This document shows positions 21,350-30,659 of a DNA stretch of 64,000 bases, piece by piece. The stretch spans positions 248,001-312,000 of the forward strand of contig NZ_SSOC01000001.1 of the NCBI RefSeq assembly GCF_004801295.1, read 5' to 3'. Origin of the DNA: Pseudothauera nasutitermitis. GTDB lineage: Bacteria > Pseudomonadota > Gammaproteobacteria > Burkholderiales > Rhodocyclaceae. The translations under genes and the position numbers were made by a program. The notes beneath the pieces were generated by a model. It was given only the letters and a program-made list of their open reading frames with translations. It was not told the origin of the DNA and searched no databases. How positions within the stretch are numbered: position 1 is the first letter of the stretch; the number at the start of each line of letters is the position of its first letter.

Positions 21350-21886
21350 ATGATGCAGGAACGGTGCGCGGCGGCACGGGGCTGGAGTCTGATCGAACTG
21401 ATGGGGGTGGTTGCGGTGCTGGCGGTGTTGGCCGGCATGGCGGTGCCATCCTTCGCGGGCATCATGGAGCGGAATCGCGTCGTCACCGCGACCGCCGATC
21501 TGCATGCGGCGCTGTTCTATACCCGTTCGGAGGCGATCCGGCGGGGCGGGCGGGTGACCCTGTGCGCCAGCGCCGATGGCGCTGCGTGCAGCCCCGGCGA
21601 GGGCTGGGGCGTGGGCTGGATCGTTTTCGCCGACGGGAATGGCGACGGGCTGCGTCAGCCCTTGGAGCCCTTGCTGCGTACCGGACAGCCGGCGCCCCAG
21701 GGGATCCGCATCGCCGGCAACGGGCCCTTGCGAGACCATGTGTCGTATCTGCCCAACGGAATCGGCCGGCAGGCCAGCGGTGCGCTGCCCATCGGCTCGA
21801 TCGCCGTGTGCGCCGCGCGCGCGGGGCGCCGCATCGTGATCAGCGCGAGCGGCCGGCCGCGCGTGGAGCGTGCGGACAACTGCTGA
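21350..21886 (+). CDS. GspH/FimT family type IV pseudopilin
   Basis: A 178-residue minor-pilin-like protein. The short leader MMQERCAAARG ends at the prepilin peptidase site, followed by WSLIELMGVVAVLAVLAGM, a hydrophobic helix with the conserved Glu at +5. Position +1 is Trp where Phe is usual. The C-terminal GspH domain has the typical strand-rich segment with VTLCASADGAACSP and a terminal disulfide-type Cys. ATG-ATG at 21350/21353 follows GGGGGTAGG. No other pilus gene is in the window, so it is an orphan. Confidence 0.88.
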   Translation: MMQERCAAARGWSLIELMGVVAVLAVLAGMAVPSFAGIMERNRVVTATADLHAALFYTRSEAIRRGGRVTLCASADGAACSPGEGWGVGWIVFADGNGDGLRQPLEPLLRTGQPAPQGIRIAGNGPLRDHVSYLPNGIGRQASGALPIGSIAVCAARAGRRIVISASGRPRVERADNC

Positions 21887-21943
21887 GACAGGCTTGACGC
21901 CGGTTCGGCAATTTCCCTAGAGTGGGTCCACTGCTTCCGCCTG

Positions 21944-22603
21944 ATGGGCCGTCCGCAAACCGATTTCCCGCCTCGTGCCGTGCTGATTCCCCCGCCATCC
22001 CCGCTGCTGCCGAATTCCCTGTCTCCCGTCTGGTTGCGGGAGCGTTTTGTCGGGGGAGAGCGAGGCCTGCCGGTGCGGGAAGGCGAACCCGGGCTGGCGC
22101 TGCGCCCCGCCGCGGTGCTGGTGCCGGTGGTGGACCGCCCGGAAGGGCTGTCGGTACTGCTCACCAAACGCACCGACCACCTGCACCACCACCCGGGGCA
22201 GATCAGTTTTCCCGGCGGGCGGGTGGAGCGTGCCGACACCTCGGCGGTGATGACGGCCCTGCGTGAGACGCAGGAGGAGATCGGACTCGGCGCGGAGCGT
22301 ATCGAACTGCTCGGGGAGCTGGCCGAGTACGCCACCGGAACCGGGTTCAGCGTGACGCCGGTGGTTGGCCTGGTGCATCCGCCGTTCACGCTGCAGCTCG
22401 ACGCTTTCGAAGTCGCCGAGGCCTTCGAGGTACCGCTGACCTTCCTGCTCGATCCGGCCAATCGCCAACGCCACCGGATGGAGTATCAGGGGCGCATGCG
22501 CGAGTATTACGCCATCCCCTACCGCGACCATTTCATCTGGGGCGCGACCGCCGGCATCCTCGTGCAACTGGGCCGCTTCGTCGGCGTGGGCGAGGGGGGC
22601 TGA
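21944..22603 (+). CDS. Nudix hydrolase, CoA pyrophosphatase type (NudL-like)
   Basis: A 219-residue protein. The phrase [20 protein letters not shown] followed by a Nudix box (GRVERAD...[11 protein letters not shown]) is typical of the CoA pyrophosphatase subgroup, which cleaves CoA to phosphopantetheine and 3',5'-ADP. The C-terminal part has the [19 protein letters not shown] segment of that family. It is followed closely by gltX, probably with a separate transcript. Substrate is inferred from the family. Confidence 0.9.
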   Translation: MGRPQTDFPPRAVLIPPPSPLLPNSLSPVWLRERFVGGERGLPVREGEPGLALRPAAVLVPVVDRPEGLSVLLTKRTDHLHHHPGQISFPGGRVERADTSAVMTALRETQEEIGLGAERIELLGELAEYATGTGFSVTPVVGLVHPPFTLQLDAFEVAEAFEVPLTFLLDPANRQRHRMEYQGRMREYYAIPYRDHFIWGATAGILVQLGRFVGVGEGG

Positions 22604-22674
22604 CCGGCCGCGCTATGCCCGCCCCCGGCGGGTGGCGTAAAATCCGCGCTTTGCTTCGTCAGCGGCCCGTCTCG

Positions 22675-24072
22675 ATGTCCTCCACCGTCCGTACCCGTTT
22701 CGCCCCCAGCCCCACCGGCTTCCTGCACATCGGCGGCGCGCGCACCGCGCTGTTCTCCTGGGCCTATGCGCGCCGCCATGGCGGCACGTTCGTGCTGCGC
22801 ATCGAGGATACCGACGTGGCGCGCTCCACGCCCGAGGCCGTGCAGGCCATCCTGGACGGCATGCGCTGGCTGGGTCTGGAGGCCGACGAAGGCCCGTTCT
22901 ACCAGATGCAGCGCATGGATCGCTACAAGGAGGTGATCCAGCAGATGCTCGCCGCCGGCACCGCGTATCACTGCTATACCTCCAAGGAAGAACTCGACGC
23001 CCTGCGCGCCGAGCAGGAGGCGCGCAAGGAAAAGCCGCGCTACGATGGACGCTGGCGCCCCGAGCCGGGCAAGACCCTGCCCGAACCGCCGGCCGGCGTG
23101 CAGCCGGTGGTGCGTTTCCGCAATCCCACCGACGGCGTGGTGGCCTGGGACGACCAGGTGAAGGGGCGGATCGAGATCGCCAACGCGGAACTCGACGATT
23201 TCATCATCGCGCGCGCCGACGGCACGCCCACCTACAATTTCTGCGTGGTGGTGGACGACTGGGACATGCGCATCACCCACGTCATCCGCGGCGACGATCA
23301 CGTCAACAACACCCCGCGCCAGATCAACGTGCTGCGCGCGCTGGGGGCGGAAGTGCCGCTGTATGCGCACCTGTCGATGATTCTCGGCGGCGATGGCGCC
23401 AAGCTGTCCAAGCGCCACGGCGCGGTCAGCGTGATGCAGTACGACGAGGACGGCTACCTGCCCGAGGCGGTGGTGAACTATCTGGCGCGCCTGGGGTGGA
23501 GCCATGGCGACGATGAACTGTTCAGCCGCGAGCAGTTCGTCGAGTGGTTCGACCTCGACCACATCACCCCGTCCGCCGCGCAATTCAATACCGACAAGCT
23601 CAACTGGCTGAACGCGCAGTACATCAAGCAGGCCGACGATGCGCGCCTGGCCGCCGAGGCCGTTGCACGGCTGGCGCGCCGCGGCGTGGTGGTGACGGAT
23701 GGCCCGGCGCCCACGGCGGTGATGGCACTGTACAAGGAGCGTGCCGCCAATCTCAACGAGCTGGCCGATGCGCTGGAACTCTTCGTCACCGAGGTGCATC
23801 CGGCGGCGGAAGTGTTCGCCCAGCATCTGACCGAGCCGGCCAAGGCCGCGCTGCGCAGCCTGCGCGCACGGCTAGCCGAGGTGGTCTGGGACAAGGCGGC
23901 GATCAACCAGGCCATCAAGGACACCATGGCCGAGCATGGCCTGAAAATGCCCCAGGTGGCCATCCCGCTGCGCGTGGCGCTGCTCGGCGTACCGCAGACG
24001 CCGTCCATCGACGCGGTGGTCGAGGTATTCGGCCGTGAAGCGGCGCTGCGCCGGATCGACCGCCATCTCTGA
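22675..24072 (+). CDS. gltX: Glutamyl-tRNA synthetase
   Basis: A 465-residue class I aminoacyl-tRNA synthetase that charges tRNA-Glu. HIGH-type motif [11 protein letters not shown] is near the N-terminus, KMSKS-type KLSKRHG is at about residue 243, and the helical anticodon-binding domain is C-terminal. Start ATG 22675 begins [15 protein letters not shown]; the upstream in-frame ATG at 22615 would add a non-homologous leader. Confidence 0.97.
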   Translation: MSSTVRTRFAPSPTGFLHIGGARTALFSWAYARRHGGTFVLRIEDTDVARSTPEAVQAILDGMRWLGLEADEGPFYQMQRMDRYKEVIQQMLAAGTAYHCYTSKEELDALRAEQEARKEKPRYDGRWRPEPGKTLPEPPAGVQPVVRFRNPTDGVVAWDDQVKGRIEIANAELDDFIIARADGTPTYNFCVVVDDWDMRITHVIRGDDHVNNTPRQINVLRALGAEVPLYAHLSMILGGDGAKLSKRHGAVSVMQYDEDGYLPEAVVNYLARLGWSHGDDELFSREQFVEWFDLDHITPSAAQFNTDKLNWLNAQYIKQADDARLAAEAVARLARRGVVVTDGPAPTAVMALYKERAANLNELADALELFVTEVHPAAEVFAQHLTEPAKAALRSLRARLAEVVWDKAAINQAIKDTMAEHGLKMPQVAIPLRVALLGVPQTPSIDAVVEVFGREAALRRIDRHL

Positions 24073-24181
24073 ACGGATGCCGCCGGTACGGATTCGCCCG
24101 CCGGCATCGGAGGCGGCTGGCGGGTAGCCCGGTCGGGCAGGGGTGGTTCCGGGCAACAGCCCGATTGACGCTTGAACGGAA

Positions 24182-24199
24182 ATTCTTAAAAATAAGAAT
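24182..24199. promoter_or_regulatory. Fur-box-like palindrome upstream of the third FecI operon
   Basis: ATTCTTA-AAAA-TAAGAAT is a perfect 7-bp inverted repeat, and AATAAGAATC resembles the Fur core AATGATAATC. It lies 30-75 bases before the possible sigma starts. The same core appears at 62984-62993 before the sigma/FecR fusion gene. Confidence 0.55.
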
Positions 24200-24230
24200 C
24201 GTTCCTGTTTTCAGGGGCGCCAGGTCCGCT

Positions 24231-24812
24231 ATGGGGCATTGCGGATACTTCAGTCTTTCCGGAACGCGCCACTTGAGCACCATCGACCCGTTTTCCAACA
24301 CCGTCACCGAGCTTTACCAGGCGCATCACGGCTGGCTGCATGGCTGGCTGCGCAAGAAACTCGGTTGTTCCCACCGCGCCGCCGACCTGGCGCACGACAC
24401 CTTCGAGCGGATCTGGAAGGCCGGTGCCACCCCGGCGCTGGAGCAGCCGCGCGCCTACCTCACGGTCATCGCCAAGCGGCTCGCCATCAACCAGTTCCGT
24501 CGGCAGGCGCTGGAGCAGGCCTACCTGGAAGTGCTTGCCCAGCGACCCGAGCACCATGCGCCGTCCGCCGAGGACCAAGTGGCGGTCATCGAAACCCTCA
24601 CCGAAGTCTGGCGCCTCATCGACGGCATGCCGGAGCGCCGCCGCCGGGTATTCCTGATGGCCCAGCTGGAAGGCCAGCCGCACGCCGAAATCGCCCGCCA
24701 GCTCGGCATCACCGTCAACGTGGTGCACAAGGAGGCCGCCGCCGCACTGCAGCATTGCTACCTGGCGATCTACGCCGGGCAGGCCCCGGCATCCACCCAG
24801 GCAGCGCGATGA
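24231..24812 (+). CDS. FecI-type ECF sigma factor
   Basis: Third iron-starvation sigma factor. Region 2 reads TELYQAHHGWLHGWLRKKLG and AADLAHDTFERIW; region 4 reads AQLEGQPHAEIARQLGITVN. The start is uncertain. ATG 24231 (193 residues, used here) lies downstream of the Fur-like palindrome, but TTG 24273 (179 residues) gives a length closer to E. coli FecI. The stop overlaps the ATG of the FecR gene (ATGA at 24809). It should activate the receptor at 26047-28557. Confidence 0.92.
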   Translation: MGHCGYFSLSGTRHLSTIDPFSNTVTELYQAHHGWLHGWLRKKLGCSHRAADLAHDTFERIWKAGATPALEQPRAYLTVIAKRLAINQFRRQALEQAYLEVLAQRPEHHAPSAEDQVAVIETLTEVWRLIDGMPERRRRVFLMAQLEGQPHAEIARQLGITVNVVHKEAAAALQHCYLAIYAGQAPASTQAAR

Positions 24813-25831
24813 GTTCGTCCGGCGCCTTCAAGGCGATTGCGCCCGATGCCGGGCCGCTCGATCCCGCAGTGGTCGCGCAGGCGGCCGAGTGGATCGTCCG
24901 CCTGCAGTACGAAGACAGCCCGGCATCCCGCCAGGACTGTGCCGCATGGCGCGCGGCGGACCCCAGCCACGAGTTGGCTTGGCAGCGCATGAGTGCGCTC
25001 GGGCAAGATCTGCAGGCCGGCACGCGCGGCATGGCCGCGCCGCTGGCCGCCGCCGCGCTGGAACAGGCCCGCGATGCCGGCCGGCGCGCCCGGCGCAACG
25101 GGCTGAAATGGATGCTCGGCCTGGGCCTCACCGCCGGCCTTGCCTGGCAGGCGCGTGGCATGCTGGAAGGCGCCGCGCCCTGGACGGGATTGCTTGCCGA
25201 CCTGCGCACCGGCACAGGCGAACGCCGGGAGGTCACGCTCGAAGACGGCACCCGCCTGGCGCTGAACACGCGTAGCGCGGTAGACGTCGAGTTCGATGCC
25301 CGCCAGCGCCGCATCGTCCTGCGCGCGGGCGAAATCATGGTCACCACCGCGCCGGACTCGGCCGCGCGCCCCTTGCTGGTGAGCACCGCGCATGGGGACC
25401 TGCTGCCGGTCGGCACCCGCTTCGCCGTGCGCCACCTCGACCAGCCCGGCCAGCCGATCCGCGTCGCGGTGTTCGAGGGGGCGGTGGATATCCATCCGCA
25501 TGGCGCCTTGGCTGTGCAGCGCGTCAGCGCCGGCCTGCAGCGCGAATTCACCGCCGCTGCCCTGTCCCCGGAACATCCGCTGCCCGCCGGCGGCGGCGCG
25601 TGGACCGGCGGCATGCTGGTCGCCAGCCGCATGCCGTTCGAAGATTTCATCGCCGAACTGGGCCGCTACCGCCCCGGCCTGCTGCGCTGCGATCCCGGCG
25701 TGGCCGGCCTGCAGGTCACCGGCGCCTTCCCGCTCGACGACAGCGACCGCGTGCTCGCCATGCTCGAACAGGTCCTGCCGGTGCGCGCCGAATACCGTAC
25801 CCGCTATTGGGTCACGCTGACGCGGCGCTGA
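24809..25831 (+). CDS. FecR-family anti-sigma/signal-transducing protein
   Basis: A 340-residue protein starting at the ATGA overlap with the sigma gene. N-terminal anti-sigma region AAEWIVRLQYEDSP...SHELAWQRM, transmembrane helix WMLGLGLTAGLAW, then FecR domain (LRTGTGERREVTLEDGTRLA, PVGTRFAV) and STN-like C-terminus (FIAELGRYRPGLL). It resembles the FecR at 8024-9001, and the AAEWIVRL start is shared with the FecR at 2180-3127. Confidence 0.93.
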   Translation: MSSSGAFKAIAPDAGPLDPAVVAQAAEWIVRLQYEDSPASRQDCAAWRAADPSHELAWQRMSALGQDLQAGTRGMAAPLAAAALEQARDAGRRARRNGLKWMLGLGLTAGLAWQARGMLEGAAPWTGLLADLRTGTGERREVTLEDGTRLALNTRSAVDVEFDARQRRIVLRAGEIMVTTAPDSAARPLLVSTAHGDLLPVGTRFAVRHLDQPGQPIRVAVFEGAVDIHPHGALAVQRVSAGLQREFTAAALSPEHPLPAGGGAWTGGMLVASRMPFEDFIAELGRYRPGLLRCDPGVAGLQVTGAFPLDDSDRVLAMLEQVLPVRAEYRTRYWVTLTRR

Positions 25832-25877
25832 AGCGCCGTAGCGCGAGCGCGCAAGATAGCCCCCACGCTCCACCGCT

Positions 25878-25912
25878 GCGCGGGTCGCTGCCCCCCGAGG
25901 GGGCGCTTTTGC
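25878..25912 (+). other. GC-rich palindromic intergenic motif
   Basis: GCCCCCC-GA-GGGGGC and the neighbouring CCTTGGGGCGG form hairpins between the FecR and receptor genes. From memory, similar CCCCGAGGGGG-type elements are scattered in betaproteobacterial intergenic regions. It might partially attenuate transcription into the receptor gene. There is no T-run, so it is not called a terminator. Confidence 0.35.
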
Positions 25913-26046
25913 CTTGGGGCGGCCCGGCGGCAAAAAAATCCAAACCGTCGGCAGTTTTTTCCTTGTCGCGTGTTAACCGGGAAGAACCCCTGCGAGGCGC
26001 CCGCGGGGTTTCCCTTTCCATTCATCACGCAAGAGGAAATCCCGGC

Positions 26047-28557
26047 ATGAATCCAGCCAAACCCCGGTCCGCACGCGCAACGCGCGTGCCGCCGCAAAAG
26101 CGTCCGCTCCAACGCGCCGTCTGCGTTGCCTTGCTTGCCCTCGGCGGCCTCGATGGCTTCGACGTTCCCGCCGCCCACGCGCAGGAAGTCCAGGCCATCC
26201 GCCAGCAGTTCGCCATTCCCGCCGGCCCCCTCGACGACGCCCTCGGCGCCTTCGGCGCCGCCGCCGGCATCATGGTCGCCGCCGACCCCGGCCTGACCGC
26301 CGGCATCCGCAGCTCCGGCCTGAGCGGCGAATATGGCATCGAGGACGGCCTGGGCAGGCTGCTCGCCGGCAGCGGGCTGGAAGCGGTACGCGGGCAGAAT
26401 GGCGGCTACCGACTGCGCAGGCTACCGGCGGCAAGCCGGGGTGAAGCGCGGCTTGCGCCGGTGACGGTCACCGCCGCGGCCGAGCGCAGCGGCACCACGG
26501 AAGGCACCGGCAGCTACGCTCAGAGCGGTCCGAGCAGCACGGCCACCGGGCTGAACCTGACCCTGCGCGAAACGCCGCAGACAGTCAGCGTGATGACCCG
26601 CCAGCGCATCGAGGACGAGGCGCTGCTGGGCGTCAAGGACGTGCTGAACAAGACCCCCGGCATCAAGGTCGTCGAGATGGGGCCGGAGCGTTATACGGTC
26701 GGCTCGCGCGGGTACTCGATCACCAACTACCAGTTGGACGGCGTCGGCACGCACACCGACGTCACGACCCAGAACGTTTTTCAAGCCAATACCGACCTGG
26801 TGATCTACGATCGCGTCGAAGTCCTGCGCGGCGCTTCCGGCCTGCTGACCGGTGCCGGCGATCCGTCCGGCGCCATCAATCTGGTGCGCAAGAAGCCGAC
26901 CAGCGAATTCCAGGCCCATGTGGCCGGCGGTATTGGTTCATGGAACCAGCGCCGCGCCGAGGCGGATGTTTCCGGTCCGCTGAACGAAGCCGGCAGCCTG
27001 CGCGGTCGCCTCGTCGCCGCGTGGCAGAAGAAGGACAGCTTTGTTGATTACCACGAGAACGAAAAGAAGGTGCTCTATGGCGTCATCGAGGCCGATCTGA
27101 GCGACCGCACGCGCTTGACCGTGAGCATCGACCACCAGATCAGCGACACCGTGGGGTCGTGGTATGGCATCGGCCAGCCGATGTTCTTCAGTAACGGCGA
27201 GCAGACGAAATTCTCCCGCTCCAAGAGTTTTTCCAGCCGGGACAACTTCAGCGATTTGAAGACGACCAACGCCTTCCTGACGCTGGAACAAGGGCTGGCG
27301 GCCGACTGGAAGCTCAAGCTGTCGGCCAACTACCTGCATGGCGAGCGGGATTACCGGACGACATTCCTGAACAGCATGTACCCATTCCCCGACAAACTGA
27401 CCGGCAATGGTTTGCGATTGGATGCCACGCAAGGCAAAAACAAGCAGGCCCAGAAAAATCTGGATATCAACCTGCAAGGGTCATTCGAACTGTTCGGCCG
27501 CCAGCATGAAGCCGTCCTTGGTTTCAACTACCTGGATTACGAGGATCTTGCCGACATCGAAGTCGACACGGGCGGCGTGCACGGAACCCCGGCCAACATC
27601 TACACCTGGAACAACCGTGGCCACGGCACCCACTACGTCGGCTCCAGCGATTCCGACACCTTCGTGCGTCAAACCGGCTTCTACGCCGCAGGCCGCTTCT
27701 CGCTGAGCGACCGGCTCAAGACCATCGTCGGCGTCAACGTGTACAACCATCGCAACCAGTACATTCTCGATAATTACCTGTACAGCTACTACAACACCAC
27801 CAAGGCGAAGGAACACGGCGTAGTCACGCCCTACGCCGGCATCACCTATGACCTGACGCCGGCGCACACCCTGTACGCCAGCTACACCACCATCTACAAG
27901 CCGCAGACCGTGCAGGACCGCACCGGCGCCATGCTCGACCCGCGCGAGGGCGCCAACTACGAGCTGGGCGTGAAGAGCGAATTCCTCGGCGGCAGGATCG
28001 TCGGCAGCGCATCGGTCTATCAGATCCGCCAGGACAATCTGGCGGTGGTCGATCCCGGCCACACCGTGCCCGGCACCACCAGCAGCGCCTATCGCGCGGT
28101 CAACGGCGCGAAGACCACCGGCGTCGATCTGGAAATCAACGGCGAGGTGCTGCGCGGCTGGAACGTGGCGGCGTCGTGGACCTATGGCCGTACCGAGGAC
28201 GATGCCGGCAAGCGGATCAACACGGTGTATCCCGAGCATCTGGTCAAGCTGTGGACGACTTACCGGCTTCCCGGCGCCCTGCACAAGCTGACGGTGGGCG
28301 GCGGCGTGGATTGGCAGAGCAAGACCTACTACACGGTTCGTCCGTGGTGGGTCGGGCGCAACATCACCGCCAGACAGAGTGCCTACGCGGTCGCCAACCT
28401 GATGGCGCGCTACGAGATCAGCAAGGATCTGTCGCTCACGTTGAACGTGAACAACCTGTTCGACAAGACCTATCTCGGTTCGCTGGAATCGACGTTCTAC
28501 AGCGGCATGTACGGCGCGCCGCGCAATGCGCAGTTGAACGTCAAGTACAGTTTCTGA
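26047..28557 (+). CDS. TonB-dependent siderophore receptor with STN domain
   Basis: An 836-residue outer-membrane receptor. ATG 26047 follows AGGA and begins MNPAKPRSARATRV. Signal peptide ends near AAHAQ; the STN domain contains QQFAIPAGPLDDALGAFG; the plug contains LRETPQTVSVMTRQRIEDEA and VYDRVEVLRG-like VIYDRVEVLRGASGLLTG; the barrel ends in LNVKYSF. The plug and barrel phrasing (RETPQTVSV, GDPSGAINLVRKKPT) is closest to the FpvA/FoxA-like group, and to the interrupted receptor at 59173-61539 rather than to the two receptors at 1-7927. The 215-base gap to FecR leaves room for its own FecI-dependent promoter. Confidence 0.95.
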   Translation: MNPAKPRSARATRVPPQKRPLQRAVCVALLALGGLDGFDVPAAHAQEVQAIRQQFAIPAGPLDDALGAFGAAAGIMVAADPGLTAGIRSSGLSGEYGIEDGLGRLLAGSGLEAVRGQNGGYRLRRLPAASRGEARLAPVTVTAAAERSGTTEGTGSYAQSGPSSTATGLNLTLRETPQTVSVMTRQRIEDEALLGVKDVLNKTPGIKVVEMGPERYTVGSRGYSITNYQLDGVGTHTDVTTQNVFQANTDLVIYDRVEVLRGASGLLTGAGDPSGAINLVRKKPTSEFQAHVAGGIGSWNQRRAEADVSGPLNEAGSLRGRLVAAWQKKDSFVDYHENEKKVLYGVIEADLSDRTRLTVSIDHQISDTVGSWYGIGQPMFFSNGEQTKFSRSKSFSSRDNFSDLKTTNAFLTLEQGLAADWKLKLSANYLHGERDYRTTFLNSMYPFPDKLTGNGLRLDATQGKNKQAQKNLDINLQGSFELFGRQHEAVLGFNYLDYEDLADIEVDTGGVHGTPANIYTWNNRGHGTHYVGSSDSDTFVRQTGFYAAGRFSLSDRLKTIVGVNVYNHRNQYILDNYLYSYYNTTKAKEHGVVTPYAGITYDLTPAHTLYASYTTIYKPQTVQDRTGAMLDPREGANYELGVKSEFLGGRIVGSASVYQIRQDNLAVVDPGHTVPGTTSSAYRAVNGAKTTGVDLEINGEVLRGWNVAASWTYGRTEDDAGKRINTVYPEHLVKLWTTYRLPGALHKLTVGGGVDWQSKTYYTVRPWWVGRNITARQSAYAVANLMARYEISKDLSLTLNVNNLFDKTYLGSLESTFYSGMYGAPRNAQLNVKYSF

Positions 28558-28685
28558 CCCGCTCCGGGTGATTCACGGCACGCGGCGCAATGGGCGCCCG
28601 CCTGAGCGCGGGCGCGCAGCCATTGCTCGCCGGCCAGGCGGCTGTTGGACGACATCAGCCCGAGGATGCGTTTTGCCTCGACCCT

Positions 28686-29063
28686 TCAGGCCAGTTGCAC
28701 GATCTGGTTGAGGATGGCGAGCACTTCGGCGAAGCGGGCATCGGGAATGTGCTTCATCGGGTGCGGTGCGCCGCCTCGCAGGCGCCAGTCGAAGGATTTT
28801 GGCTGATGGCAGAGCACATAACTGGTCTGCCCGGCCTTGCGCCCTTTTGCCGCGCCGGCCGCTACGGCAAAAGGGTTGTCGGCGTTGTAGGCGGCGGTGG
28901 TCATGGGCAGGCCGATGACCAGCGAGGTGCGTTCGTTGAAGGCTTTGGGGGAGAGCACCAGGAAGGGGTGCACGTTGCGCATTTCCTGCCCGCGCTGCGG
29001 GTTGCAGTCGATCCAGATGACGTCCTGCCGGTCCGGCACCCAGCTCTTGGCGGCTTTCACCAT
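28686..29063 (-). CDS. MazF/PemK-type endoribonuclease toxin
   Basis: A 125-residue MazF-fold protein. Family phrases are PDRQDVIWIDCNPQRGQEM (dimer and catalytic loop), HPFLVLSPKAFNERTSLVIG and the later SYVLCHQPKSFDWRLRG, matching the MazF pattern with the S/T-x-x-x-x-Q segment. It should cleave mRNA at short sequence motifs. It overlaps the antitoxin gene by 7 bases, antitoxin first. Confidence 0.92.
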   Translation of the reverse strand: MVKAAKSWVPDRQDVIWIDCNPQRGQEMRNVHPFLVLSPKAFNERTSLVIGLPMTTAAYNADNPFAVAAGAAKGRKAGQTSYVLCHQPKSFDWRLRGGAPHPMKHIPDARFAEVLAILNQIVQLA

Positions 29064-29311
29064 TGTTCGGCGCCGAGCGTTTCGTCAACCAGCATGGCTT
29101 CGCCGCCGTGCTGCTGCGGGTCGAAACGGGCCAGGCGCTGTTCCAGGCTGAGCGCTTCGTCGCGGATGGGGGTGATGATGACGCGCTCGTCTTCCACGGT
29201 GATGCTGACGCGCTGGTCGGCATGCAGACGGGCTGCATTGGCGATGGCGGCCGGCAAGCGTACGCCGAGGTTGTTGCCCCAATGTTTGATGTCGAGGACG
29301 GCTGAGGTCAT
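29057..29311 (-). CDS. MazE/AbrB-type antitoxin
   Basis: An 84-residue swapped-hairpin AbrB protein with the diagnostic KHWGNNLGVRLPAAIANAA and a second strand RVSITVEDERVIITPI. The acidic C-terminal tail (LARFDPQQHGGEAMLVDE) would bind MazF. ATG 29311 is chosen because homology begins there although the frame is open further upstream. Confidence 0.92.
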   Translation of the reverse strand: MTSAVLDIKHWGNNLGVRLPAAIANAARLHADQRVSITVEDERVIITPIRDEALSLEQRLARFDPQQHGGEAMLVDETLGAEQW

Positions 29312-29628
29312 GGTCTGGCTCCAAATGCTGTTTATACGGAGTTTAAACTCACCCTGCGCCGGATACAAGGAATGGGTTTCCCTGAGAACTTGTGAAGTGA
29401 AGGCGATGGTGACCGGATTGAAATCGGGTGCTTCTGCATTGTTGACCGCGGGGCGGTGCAGCCTCGCCCAGGCGAATGCCCTCTCGCTGCAAAAGGCTGG
29501 CCAGTGCTTCAAGGCGCTGATCGGCAAACTGCGCTCACCACTGACTCGCCACCTTCTAAACAACCCATTGATAGAAAATGGATTCACCGCCATATTCGCT
29601 ATTTGCAAGTAGCGAACGAGTGTCGGCC
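29312..29628. other. Intergenic region without recognisable gene
   Basis: 317 bases between the divergent mazE-like gene and the gene at 29629. No ORF with recognisable homology, RNA gene or clear repeat seen. It presumably holds both promoters. Confidence 0.4.
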
Positions 29629-30180
29629 ATGTATCGTTCCAAGTCCAATCCCCAAGTGGTGCTGCACCCCCAGGATCTGGTGGTCCTGCTGCGCCTGTCC
29701 CTGGAGCAGGGGCCACCGCCGACCTATGCCGCGTTGGCGGCCGAGTTGAGTCTGACCGCGTCGGAAGTGCATGCGGGTGTCGAGCGGGCGCGGATGGCGC
29801 AACTGGTGCGCAAGGGGGCGGATGGCAAGCCGCTGGTGGTGCGCGAAGCACTGCGCCTGTTCGTGCGGCACGGAGCACGCTACTGCTTCCCGGCCACGCG
29901 GGGCGAAGCCACGCGAGGCATGCCCACGGCTCATGCCGCAGAACCACTGGTCAGCCGCGTCGTGCAGCCGGCTGGCGAGCCGGTGCCGGTATGGCCGCAC
30001 AAGCAAGGCACAGTGCGCGGCATGGCGTTCTATCCGCTGTACCCCACGGTGCCCGAGGCGGCGGTCCGCAATCCCGCGCTGTACGAGTTGCTCGTGTTGT
30101 TCGATGCGGTGCGCGGCGGCAGTGCCCGCGAACATGGCCTGGCCATCGAATTGCTGGATGCGCGCTGGAAGGTGGGATGA
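29629..30180 (+). CDS. Hypothetical winged-helix-like protein
   Basis: A 183-residue protein starting MYRSKSNPQVVLHPQDLVVL; an ATG 51 bases upstream is possible but less likely. The segment PTYAALAAELSLTASEVHAG, then VERARMAQLV, looks like an HTH. A basic/aromatic middle part (PHKQGTVRGMAFYPLYPTVP) and a helical end (NPALYELLVLFDAVRGG) follow. I do not recognise a named family. Its stop overlaps the start of a gene whose remains (30180-30514) look like a nucleotidyltransferase partner, suggesting a two-gene module, perhaps toxin-antitoxin-like. Function is unknown. Confidence 0.7.
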   Translation: MYRSKSNPQVVLHPQDLVVLLRLSLEQGPPPTYAALAAELSLTASEVHAGVERARMAQLVRKGADGKPLVVREALRLFVRHGARYCFPATRGEATRGMPTAHAAEPLVSRVVQPAGEPVPVWPHKQGTVRGMAFYPLYPTVPEAAVRNPALYELLVLFDAVRGGSAREHGLAIELLDARWKVG

Positions 30181-30514
30181 TGGCCGAACTGAACCCCAAC
30201 GATCCGAACGTGCTCCTGCTGGAATTGGTGGCATCCCGCTTTGGCGATGCGCTGCGGGCAGAACTCGTGTTCGTGGGCGGCGCCGTCACGGGACTCTTGA
30301 TCACCGACCCGGCCATGCCGGCCATCTGATTGCCGAGTGCCGCGCGGCGACATCCGATTTGCGTGCCTATCTCAGCATGCAGTTCACGTCATTACTGAGC
30401 CGTCGTGCCTTTCTGGACGCACTCCCCGGCCATCTGCCCGGCGATCCAGCCAGCCAGGATCGGCTGCCGGAGTTGGCGGTACGACTGCAGGCGCTGGCGC
30501 AGTTGACGGCCTGA
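30180..30514 (+). pseudogene. Remnant of a nucleotidyltransferase-like gene (internal deletion, frameshifted)
   Basis: The 5' part reads MAELNPNDPNVLLLELVASR...LVFVGGAVTGLLITDPAMP and stops at 30327. The GGAVTG phrase resembles the G-G/S motif region of AbiEii-like or MNT nucleotidyltransferases. In another frame, immediately after, LIAECRAATSDLRAYLS...SLLSRRAFLDALPGHLPGD reads as a plausible C-terminus ending at 30514. The catalytic aspartates and the middle of the protein are missing, so an internal deletion is inferred. ATG 30180 overlaps the stop of the upstream gene. Confidence 0.55.
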
Positions 30515-30659
30515 AGCATGTACGGCCGGTCTGTGCGCGGGCGCCGTCCGGTGGAGCTGCCCCGGGTGGATGCATTGCCGGGGGCCTTTCCGGTTGGAAG
30601 GAAAACCGGCCAGAGGAGGTGAGCCGTCTGGGGCAGGCAGGGATGTGCTCGTCGCCTTT

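Noticed and set aside
28558-28685. Peptide-like stretch (EAKRILGLMSSNSRLAGEQW) downstream of the MazF-like gene
   Set aside because: No start, too short and no family recognised; possibly a relic but not supportable.
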